Assembly: GCA_001447805.1 (NCBI GenBank)
Contig: CP013099.1
Coordinates: 62,001 to 126,000 of the forward strand
Reading direction: 5' to 3'
From: Candidatus Tenderia electrophaga
GTDB lineage: Bacteria; Pseudomonadota; Gammaproteobacteria; Tenderiales; Tenderiaceae
Length of the DNA: 64,000 bases
Both the position numbers and the translations under genes were made by a program. The first letter of the stretch is position 1. Every line of letters starts with the position of its first letter. The notes beneath the pieces were generated by a model, which was not told the DNA's origin, made no database searches, and worked only from the letters and a program-made list of their open reading frames with translations. Shown in pieces: positions 26,299-33,066 of the stretch.

Positions 26299-27705
26299 AT
26301 GTTGAAATACTTGTTCACGAGAAGTGAGGATATCCCGCCAGGCACGGCTGCGGTATACTTTGGTTTCTCGTCTATTATCTGGTTTGTGGTCGGCACAGGC
26401 CTGGGTTCATTTAATGCGGCGAAGCTCGCGTTCCCTGATTTTGTAACGGGGTCGGAGCTCTTTTCGTTTGGCCATATGCGCCAAGTTCACGTGTTGGCGG
26501 TAGTCTTCGGCTGGATTTCCATGGCGTTTGCCATGACGATGATGTATATCACGCCGGCATTGGGTAATACCAAGCTGTGGTCCGAAAAGCTGGCTGTGTG
26601 GAACTGCTTCCTGTGGAACATAGGCCTGTCTCTCGGCTTGACTATGCTGTGGGGCGGCATGAGTTCAGGTCGTGAATATTCCGATTTTCCCTGGATTGTC
26701 GATCTGGCTATCGTCGCCTTTGTCTTCATGCCTTTGATGATCAATGTGTTGATGACCATCGTTACGCGTCGTACGCAGGGTATCTATGTCACCAACTGGT
26801 TCTTCGGTGGCAGCATTTTCGCGGTTACGATTGTGTTTTTGGTGGGTAACAGCCCGGAGTGGTTCAATCTGACGGGTTTGAGTGAGGCCTATCTGACTTG
26901 GTGGTTCGCTCATAACGTGCTGGGTCTTTGGATTACCCCGGTTGCGGCCGCGATTGCGTATTACACCGTTCCTAAGGTAACCGGTAATCCGCTGTATTCG
27001 CATCGTATCGGCCATTTGCACTTCTGGTCTATTATAGTGTTTTATTCGACGCCCGCCGCTCACCATCTCATGTCATCGCCGCTGCCTGAGTGGCTGAAAT
27101 CATTCGCATCTGTAGAAGGGGTGTTGATTCTGGTGCCTGCAATCGCGTTTGTGTCCAACATTCTCCTGACAATGGCGGGTAAGTGGCATATGTTCGTCGA
27201 GAACATTGAAATCAAATTCACCATTACCGGTGTTCTGTTGGCGATTCCCTTGAACATGCAGGGCGGTTTTCAGCAGACTCGCGCCATTAACTGGTATGTG
27301 CACGGGACCGGCTGGATCGTCGCGCATGCCCATCTGGCGTTGCTGGGCATGTCTACATTCCTGGAAATTGCGGCAGTGTATTTCGGTCTGCAGACCGTTC
27401 TGCGTCGTAAGGTGTATTCCCTGGCACTGGCCAACTTCCACTTCTGGTTCGTATTGATCGGGTTCGTGATTTACTGGGTGTCTATGACCATCGCAGGTTT
27501 GATCCAGGGCGCGGGAAAGATCTATGAGGTTCCCTATATCGACGTCGTAATCGCCGAGCATCCGTATATGATCGCTCGTTGGATCGGCGGCACGATGGTG
27601 TTCACAGGCAATATAGTCTGGCTGTACAACATGTACATGACAGCCAAGGCTGGTACTGAAATCCCAGAAGGCCGTCTGCCGCACGAACTGGCTTACGAAC
27701 GTTAA
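26299..27705 (+). CDS. ccoN: cbb3-type (C-family) heme-copper oxidase catalytic subunit I
   Basis: 468 residues, about 12 helices. By-eye alignment with Pseudomonas stutzeri CcoN puts every ligand in place: His64 and His345 for low-spin heme b, His343 for heme b3, His205, His255 and His256 for CuB, and Tyr249, 44 residues after His205, at the position of the His-Tyr crosslink. The A-H-N-V-L-G and A-H-H-L motifs replace G-H-N-A-V-G and P-H-H-L. Retention of Tyr and three His argues for O2 reduction. Overall sequence is divergent from typical CcoN. Confidence 0.95.
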   Translation: MLKYLFTRSEDIPPGTAAVYFGFSSIIWFVVGTGLGSFNAAKLAFPDFVTGSELFSFGHMRQVHVLAVVFGWISMAFAMTMMYITPALGNTKLWSEKLAVWNCFLWNIGLSLGLTMLWGGMSSGREYSDFPWIVDLAIVAFVFMPLMINVLMTIVTRRTQGIYVTNWFFGGSIFAVTIVFLVGNSPEWFNLTGLSEAYLTWWFAHNVLGLWITPVAAAIAYYTVPKVTGNPLYSHRIGHLHFWSIIVFYSTPAAHHLMSSPLPEWLKSFASVEGVLILVPAIAFVSNILLTMAGKWHMFVENIEIKFTITGVLLAIPLNMQGGFQQTRAINWYVHGTGWIVAHAHLALLGMSTFLEIAAVYFGLQTVLRRKVYSLALANFHFWFVLIGFVIYWVSMTIAGLIQGAGKIYEVPYIDVVIAEHPYMIARWIGGTMVFTGNIVWLYNMYMTAKAGTEIPEGRLPHELAYER

Positions 27706-27732
27706 TAATATTAAGTAGGGAGGAACTTAACA

Positions 27733-28683
27733 GTGGCGTTTAGAGAATACAAAATTGGGGCGCGCCTTTTCGGCGTAGCCCTGGGTGGCTCGATGGTTAT
27801 CACCCTATACATGCCCACAGTGGACATGACCTCTGTGCAGGTAACCGAAACCGGCCTTAAGAAGCAGTTGTCATATGGTCGTATCGGCGGGTTTTCTTAC
27901 GAAGATCCATTCCTGCAGGGTGAAGGGAAACCCAAGACGGTTGTCTTGAACAAGGATCCAAAGACCGGCGAGTCGATGGAAACTGTTGAGGCATACGTCT
28001 ATGAAAAAGGAGTTCCGTTTGCCGGCGGTATTAACCATCCCCGGATTCTCGGGAAGGGTGTGACCGAGCTGAGTAAGGAGAAAGGGCGTGTCACCGAGGC
28101 CGACGATAGCCAAGGGGCTGTATTTTTAGTGCAGCGTGGTACCTACCAAGGGGAAACTGTCAACTACATCGAAAATGCGACGGCGACACGCGGATGGCAG
28201 CCCCAGCAGGTTCTAAAGGCGGGCGGAGATGCCAACACGCACTACATCGGCTCGGGCAAAATCATGTTTGTCCGGGAAGGGTGTTGGTGGTGTCACACAC
28301 TGCTGCCGGAACAGACCCAGGATTGGCAGGCCTTCGGTATTCCGCCGCGCCTGGGTGACTTTAACGGCGAATCGCCAACCGCCTTCGGGTCGGACCGCAA
28401 GGCCCCCGATCTGCTACACGTGGGGTCACGCAATTCGTCTAAAGAGTGGATGATGATGCACTTCTTTAACCCCCGTCTGGTCCAGCCGCATTCAATCATG
28501 CCGCGTTTCGACTACCTATGGGGCGAGAAAGACGCGGATGGCAATCCGATTGACTTTGCTGCCTGGCGAACCGCATATAATAAGTACAAAGATGGCCAAA
28601 CCGTCTATCCGCCGGAAATACCAAGCTACGCGCCGGATAGCGAGATCCGTTATCTGATTGACTTTGTGCTTAGCTTGAAGTAA
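27733..28683 (+). CDS. ccoO: CcoO-like monoheme cytochrome c subunit with large insertion
   Basis: 316 residues against about 200 in usual CcoO. A helix at about 12-28, then about 145 residues not found in standard CcoO, then the CcoO heme domain: R-E-G-C184-W-W-C187-H188, A-P-D-L-L-H-V-G-S-R, F-N-P-R and H-S-I-M256-P with Met256 the probable axial ligand. GGGAGG precedes the GTG start. It follows ccoN after 27 bases and should carry electrons to heme b. Confidence 0.88.
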   Translation: MAFREYKIGARLFGVALGGSMVITLYMPTVDMTSVQVTETGLKKQLSYGRIGGFSYEDPFLQGEGKPKTVVLNKDPKTGESMETVEAYVYEKGVPFAGGINHPRILGKGVTELSKEKGRVTEADDSQGAVFLVQRGTYQGETVNYIENATATRGWQPQQVLKAGGDANTHYIGSGKIMFVREGCWWCHTLLPEQTQDWQAFGIPPRLGDFNGESPTAFGSDRKAPDLLHVGSRNSSKEWMMMHFFNPRLVQPHSIMPRFDYLWGEKDADGNPIDFAAWRTAYNKYKDGQTVYPPEIPSYAPDSEIRYLIDFVLSLK

Positions 28684-28698
28684 GGGGAGGAGAAGAAA

Positions 28699-29322
28699 AT
28701 GGCATGGAAAATTGATAAACCGCTGTATTCACTGAGCGATGAGCAGCAGAATAATGCAGCGACCAAGTTGTGGGAAGACGAAAAAATGGGAGGTGTTGGG
28801 GTGCTTAACGGTCGCTTGCCCGTGCCCATCATCTTTCTCATAGGGGTCGTGATCGTTACTGCGTTCTTGATCACGAATCCCCTCTGGGGGCAGCGTCCGA
28901 CGGCTGAGATATATGCGCCCTATGTTCAGATGATGGATAGCCAGGCGGTTCAGTCGATCGAGAGTGATGAAAAGAAGATGGCGTATCTGCGCGACAATGC
29001 GCAAGATCCCAGACTGAAATCGGAGCAGGCTCGTCATCCCATCACTATGGATGACTTGCGTTTGATCAAGGACCAGGTGATCGAGCTACAGCGTAAGGGG
29101 GTGGATCTGGCTGAATACACCGTGGTCGGTCCCGACGTCGTATTGGCCAACTTTGAAGGTGAATTGAAGGCTGATGGCACGCGCTCGCGCGTGCAGCCCC
29201 GGTGGGATAAAGGGTATACCATCGATATCTTCTACGTTTCCTATTTCTTAATTGCAATGTTTATTGTGATCAAGCGCCTGCCACATTATAGCTGGCAGCC
29301 TGATTACAGCGATGACAAATAA
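28699..29322 (+). CDS. P-x-W-G-x-R-P motif membrane protein 1 (oxidase-associated)
   Basis: 207 residues: cytoplasmic start, helix at about 42-60, the motif N-P-L-W-G-Q-R-P-T-A-E at 60-70, a periplasmic loop of about 110 residues without heme motif, and a second helix near 176-193. The first helix and motif match a shorter protein at 37052-37486, so the two are paralogues. The segment recalls the second helix of CcoP (L-P-x-W-W ... Y-P-G-L-G), which may mean it replaces CcoP's membrane part (inference). Confidence 0.65.
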   Translation: MAWKIDKPLYSLSDEQQNNAATKLWEDEKMGGVGVLNGRLPVPIIFLIGVVIVTAFLITNPLWGQRPTAEIYAPYVQMMDSQAVQSIESDEKKMAYLRDNAQDPRLKSEQARHPITMDDLRLIKDQVIELQRKGVDLAEYTVVGPDVVLANFEGELKADGTRSRVQPRWDKGYTIDIFYVSYFLIAMFIVIKRLPHYSWQPDYSDDK

Positions 29323-29344
29323 AATCTAATTCGGAGGTACGATA

Positions 29345-29470
29345 ATGATTGATATTGATAATCCACCGTTAATATTGGCCTGCATTATTGCTTTGGTGTT
29401 TGTCGCGCCAACTATCTATAGCTTTTTTGTGGATAATTACGACAAGGACAAGCCGAAGATTAAGTCGTAA
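29345..29470 (+). CDS. 41-residue single-helix microprotein
   Basis: ATG with GGAGGT seven bases upstream opens M-I-D-I-D-N-P-P, a helix (L-I-L-A-C-I-I-A-L-V-F-V-A-P-T) and a tail rich in Asp and Lys. It is the last gene before a strong terminator, in the same unit as ccoN and ccoO, which supports a role as a small oxidase subunit. Confidence 0.72.
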   Translation: MIDIDNPPLILACIIALVFVAPTIYSFFVDNYDKDKPKIKS

Positions 29471-29521
29471 GGCACAGCGCCTGCTTTCCCGGAGCGTGAG
29501 CTCGGGGAAGGTCGAAAGAAG

Positions 29522-29555
29522 AAATGCCGCTCCTGTATTGAGCGGCATTTTTTTT
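29522..29555 (+). terminator. Rho-independent terminator after the ccoNO unit
   Basis: AAATGCCGCTC and GAGCGGCATTT pair over 11 bases around a 7-base loop, followed by a run of T to 29555. Confidence 0.9.
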
Positions 29556-29745
29556 CAGGTACAATACATAATTGCTATGTTTTCAGGGTAGCGGCGCTGA
29601 CGACCTGTGTTGCAAAGCAATGCCCTGCTGTTTCTTTCCTTTCAAGGCAGGGAGCATGTGCGCGCGTCCTGGCTCTCTTCCCTGGTATGTGTATCCGTTT
29701 TTTGGACGTTTGGTTGGTATTGGATACGGTTGAGTACTTAGATAA

Positions 29746-30069
29746 ATGAATTACCTAGAATCATTGGCAACTTTTTTTCTCTCTGGCGGTCTATCAGTTG
29801 AGGCTATTACCGACGATCGCGGGGGGGTTGAGGGTCTATACAGCCAGCAGTTTAGTGTTGGTATTTTCTTTTTTTTGTTGATAAGCATTATTTTATTTAC
29901 CGTTATCGTCTTTAGGTTCATGAGTAGCAGTCCACGTGATGCGTCGCCGAATCAACCGGGTAAACGGCTTAAAACCGGTGAAAAGATAATGTTTTTTTTC
30001 ATATACTGCGGGATCGTCGTAGCCGTGATTATGGCGGCGGTACAATTGCTGCAGGGCTACCTGTTTTAA
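29746..30069 (+). CDS. Unknown two-helix membrane protein
   Basis: 107 residues with helices at about 38-58 and 80-103 separated by a loop with S-S-S-P-R-D and K-R-L-K-T-G-E-K-I-M. No ribosome site stands out. First gene after the terminator of the ccoNO unit, in a row with the CcoS-like and cytochrome genes. No family recognised. Confidence 0.6.
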   Translation: MNYLESLATFFLSGGLSVEAITDDRGGVEGLYSQQFSVGIFFFLLISIILFTVIVFRFMSSSPRDASPNQPGKRLKTGEKIMFFFIYCGIVVAVIMAAVQLLQGYLF

Positions 30070-30080
30070 AGGAGAGTTCG

Positions 30081-30359
30081 ATGGATTTGGATAACTTACC
30101 AGACGGCTGGACTATTTATATATGGCTGATTGCCGGCGCAATGATTATTGTTGCCGCCATCTATGGGCTGCGTTGGGCGAAACGCAATGATCAGTTTGAT
30201 GAGGACATTAAGTACCTGGTTTTCGATGAAAACGATAAGAATAAGATGACGCCTGAGGAGTTTAAGAAAAGCCAACAGGTCCTGGAAACGCAGATGAACC
30301 GGCGCGAGGAGTTCTTGAAGGAAAAGGCCGAAGCCGAACAGCTGGAAAAAGGAAGCTGA
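30081..30359 (+). CDS. ccoS: CcoS-like cbb3 oxidase assembly protein with extended tail
   Basis: 92 residues. One helix (about 11-27) followed by G-L-R-W-A-K-R-N-D-Q-F-D-E-D-I-K-Y-L-V-F-D-E-N-D, which matches the CcoS pattern W-A-x-x-x-x-Q-F-D-D ... L-F-D-D. CcoS is needed for cofactor insertion in cbb3 oxidases. A charged, probably coiled-coil tail of about 45 residues is added beyond the usual length. AAAGGAGAG precedes the ATG. Confidence 0.7.
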   Translation: MDLDNLPDGWTIYIWLIAGAMIIVAAIYGLRWAKRNDQFDEDIKYLVFDENDKNKMTPEEFKKSQQVLETQMNRREEFLKEKAEAEQLEKGS

Positions 30360-30366
30360 AAGCTAG

Positions 30367-30864
30367 ATGCGTAAAGGTGAAAAGGGTATCCTCGTTGCAA
30401 TTGTGGTCATAGTGTTGGTGTTTATGGGGATTAATACCTATCGCCACTCCCAGGTTGCCGAGGACAAGGGGATACCGTTTTACACCACGGCATCGACTGA
30501 ACTGCAAAATAAAGGCGCCGAACTATTGCGCGTTTATCAATGTCGCAATTGTCACACGTTGTGGGGGTTTCGTAATCCCATGCAATCGGTTCCATCGCCG
30601 GCGCTTGACGGTATTGGGTCGATTCGGGATGAGTCGTGGTTGTATGAGTATCTTTCGGCAGCGGACCCTCAGAACATTCTGCCAACGCGCTTAAAGGCGG
30701 AATATCAGATGCCGTCGTATGCGCATTTGCCAGAGCACGAGCGTAGAACGCTTGCTGCCTACCTTGCCAGTTTGAAGGTGGAGGATTGGTATTTGGACGA
30801 GGTTAAGCGCAGCGAACAGGAGAAACTGACGGGGGAATCCCCTCCCGAAGACGGCCATGAATAA
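30367..30864 (+). CDS. Membrane-anchored monoheme cytochrome c
   Basis: 165 residues: an uncleaved helix (about 7-22) and a cytochrome c domain with C59-R-N-C62-H63 and probable axial Met115 (Y-Q-M-P-S-Y). Second anchored single-heme cytochrome of the cluster. Along with the one at 23208 it could stand in for the two heme domains of the absent CcoP. It overlaps the next gene by eight bases. Confidence 0.88.
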   Translation: MRKGEKGILVAIVVIVLVFMGINTYRHSQVAEDKGIPFYTTASTELQNKGAELLRVYQCRNCHTLWGFRNPMQSVPSPALDGIGSIRDESWLYEYLSAADPQNILPTRLKAEYQMPSYAHLPEHERRTLAAYLASLKVEDWYLDEVKRSEQEKLTGESPPEDGHE

Positions 30865-31321
30865 TCGTCTGTTAACAGTCATCATGGGTACGGTGGCAAT
30901 CGGTGCCGGCGTTCTCGTTAATTTTTTCGGCGACAAACTATTGGGTGTCCGGCTCGAATTGTTTTGGGGCGTCGGCACCTTCAGTCCTCTGTGGGTGCTG
31001 GATCTATTTCTGGTGCCGTTTATTGCGGGTGCCGTTGTGTCATTCGTGTATGGACTGGGCGGTAAGTTGCTTTGTTATTTCGTGCCGATTATTGTACGCG
31101 GGGCAAGCTATATTCAAATGGCGTACTATGACGGGCTGCCGGAAGGTATGGTATTGCTGCCGCTGGGGTATTGGGTGTTGATATTGATTGTCGCTATCGA
31201 GGCGGCCGCCTTCGGTGGGGTGTTTGGCGAGATTATGGTCAAAAAGACATATGGGCGACGTCCCAAACATCTACTTTATAAACAGCGGTCCGATAATGGT
31301 CCGGTGAGCTCTGACAAGTAA
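30857..31321 (+). CDS. Unknown multipass membrane protein
   Basis: 154 residues with three to four helices (about 5-24, 46-67, 70-85, 97-125) and a basic, hydrophilic tail (Y-G-R-R-P-K-H). No motif recognised. It overlaps the cytochrome gene before it and is followed with no gap by the next gene, so it is part of the oxidase-associated unit. Confidence 0.6.
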   Translation: MNNRLLTVIMGTVAIGAGVLVNFFGDKLLGVRLELFWGVGTFSPLWVLDLFLVPFIAGAVVSFVYGLGGKLLCYFVPIIVRGASYIQMAYYDGLPEGMVLLPLGYWVLILIVAIEAAAFGGVFGEIMVKKTYGRRPKHLLYKQRSDNGPVSSDK

Positions 31322-32395
31322 ATGGTCAAGCGGTACCAAAACAAGCGCCGGCTCAGTGACGCGGATCGGGCGAAACGCAAACGCTTCCTGGCAGCCACCC
31401 TGGTAACTTGCGCCGCACTGGCGATGGTCGGGGGCTCCCTGCACGTGGTAGATCTGGGCCACACGCGTGTATTTCAGGAGATGCCGGGCAAGGCCACCTA
31501 CGATATCGCCAAGATGGAGTCACGCATTCGCGCCGCGGGAGAGGACATAACGCGGCACGCGCGACATGAGGCCGGTAAGCTGGAGCTGGTTAAATACAGT
31601 CCTGATGATGTTGAGGCAATGCTCGCGCCCGACATCTGGGCTGAGATCGACACCATGGTCACCATTCCCGAGGGTCCTTTTTTGATGGGCTCGGACCGCA
31701 TCAGAACCGGCGCCCAGAACCGGCCGCGACATGAAGTGACATTGCCTGCATACAAGATCGACAAATACCCTGTCACCAACGCCCAGTACGCTCGTTTCGT
31801 CGCCGCGCAGGACTATCGTGCCCCGCTGGATTGGGAGCAGGGCCAGATCCCCGAAGGCTTGGAGCTGCACCCGGTTACCATGGTCTCCTGGTACGACGCC
31901 AGCAATTATTGCGGCTGGGCAGGCAAGCGCCTGCCGCGCGAGGCGGAATGGGAAAAGGCGGCGCGCGGTGAAGACGCTCGCCGTTGGCCGTGGGGACAAC
32001 AGATGGAGCCGGATCGTCTGAACACCTATTACGGCGTCGGGTCGACGACCCCAGTCACCGCCTATCCCGAAGGTGCCAGTCCGTACAGCGTGATGGATAT
32101 GGCCGGGAATGTTTCCGAATGGATTGAAGACGACTTCTTGCCCTATGAGGGAACGGATGCCGGCAAGGAGCTGTTTCAGGGCAAGATCGCGGTTGCGTCC
32201 ACCCCCACCGATCGCGCCATGAAGGTGGTTGATCTGGTCGGGGTCGATGCCAAATACAAGGTGCTACGCGGCGGGTCGTGGAAAAGCGATCCTTTTTCCA
32301 CCACCACCTATCACCGCAATTATTCATGGCCGCATTATGCATCCGACTTTTTTGGTTTTCGCTGTGCGGCGGATACGAGTGAACAGGGGGGGTGA
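31322..32395 (+). CDS. Formylglycine-generating-enzyme-fold protein without catalytic cysteines (NirV-like)
   Basis: 357 residues: one helix (about 22-42), a linker of about 80 residues, then an FGE/SUMF1-type domain beginning I-P-E-G-P-F-L-M-G-S and showing P-V-T-N-A-Q-Y, V-S-W-Y-D-A, L-P-R-E-A-E-W-E-K-A-A-R-G, D-M-A-G-N-V-S-E-W and L-R-G-G-S-W. The C-terminal region that carries the copper-binding cysteine pair in true FGE has only one Cys (F-G-F-R-C), so formylglycine formation is unlikely. Similar proteins (NirV) accompany denitrification genes. Likely a periplasmic assembly or structural part. Confidence 0.85.
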   Translation: MVKRYQNKRRLSDADRAKRKRFLAATLVTCAALAMVGGSLHVVDLGHTRVFQEMPGKATYDIAKMESRIRAAGEDITRHARHEAGKLELVKYSPDDVEAMLAPDIWAEIDTMVTIPEGPFLMGSDRIRTGAQNRPRHEVTLPAYKIDKYPVTNAQYARFVAAQDYRAPLDWEQGQIPEGLELHPVTMVSWYDASNYCGWAGKRLPREAEWEKAARGEDARRWPWGQQMEPDRLNTYYGVGSTTPVTAYPEGASPYSVMDMAGNVSEWIEDDFLPYEGTDAGKELFQGKIAVASTPTDRAMKVVDLVGVDAKYKVLRGGSWKSDPFSTTTYHRNYSWPHYASDFFGFRCAADTSEQGG

Positions 32396-32396
32396 G

Positions 32397-32624
32397 ATGA
32401 AAAGGATACTGGCTGGTTGGATTGGAATTTCTGTGTTGACGCTGTTTACGCCGGAGGCGATGGCGGATACTTACCGCTACATGCATGTAACCATCGATAC
32501 GCCATGGATGATCTTTGTATTTTTATTGTTTGCGGTGCTGTCGCCCTTCATCTTGATGGCCATACTTTACTGGCATAACGCTGTGCGCAAGAGCCGCGAG
32601 GAAGACGCGCGAGGCGAGGAATAG
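32397..32624 (+). CDS. Unknown small membrane protein
   Basis: 75 residues: an N-terminal hydrophobic segment resembling a signal peptide ending E-A-M-A-D, then a helix (about 34-55) and a charged tail (V-R-K-S-R-E-E-D-A-R). Starts one base after the preceding stop, at an ATG with a G-rich stretch upstream. Part of the oxidase cluster by position; no family recognised. Confidence 0.65.
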   Translation: MKRILAGWIGISVLTLFTPEAMADTYRYMHVTIDTPWMIFVFLLFAVLSPFILMAILYWHNAVRKSREEDARGEE

Positions 32625-32626
32625 GC

Positions 32627-33016
32627 ATGTCACTCGCAATTCGGTCGAGCCCCCGTTTAACAAAACTATTTTTTGCCTGCTGCCTTCCCCTCTTCCTTCT
32701 GCTGTTGGCGCCGATGGCGCCAGCTCAGGAACCGCCGGAACCCAGTGACGATGCAGTGGAAATCATGGAGACCTTCAATCAGCAGTCGGCGGCAGAACAG
32801 CGGGGCTACGAGCTCACTGAAGAGGATAAGCACAAGATTCTCTTTTTTATGGGGCTCGGCCTGTTGTTATTGCTCGGCAGCACCGCCTATCTTGGTATCA
32901 ACATGGCGATCTTCGGCAAACAGGTGTTTGTCGCCCACATGGTTTGTGCGGGGCTTACCGTGACTCTGGGTCTGGCCCATGCGGTGGCGGCCATGGTGTG
33001 GTTCTTTCCCTTTTGA
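32627..33016 (+). CDS. Unknown small membrane protein with signal peptide
   Basis: 129 residues: signal peptide (cleavage likely after A-P-A-Q), a periplasmic segment of about 30 residues, then two helices (about 67-88 and 98-122) including an A-H-M ... G-L-A-H-A-V-A pair of His residues that could bind heme or metal. It starts two bases after the previous stop. No family recognised. Confidence 0.65.
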   Translation: MSLAIRSSPRLTKLFFACCLPLFLLLLAPMAPAQEPPEPSDDAVEIMETFNQQSAAEQRGYELTEEDKHKILFFMGLGLLLLLGSTAYLGINMAIFGKQVFVAHMVCAGLTVTLGLAHAVAAMVWFFPF

Positions 33017-33066
33017 TTTAGCGATGCGGCGCGTACAGTTTGCTGCGGGCATCAGAGCTTGAGCTG

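Noticed and set aside
26299-27705. Catalytic subunit might be a nitric oxide reductase
   Set aside because: The active-site Tyr (249) and three CuB His are all present, as in oxygen reductases; NO reductases of the superfamily lack this Tyr.
29388-29591. 67-residue frame across the terminator
   Set aside because: It overlaps the microprotein in another frame and runs through a strong terminator.
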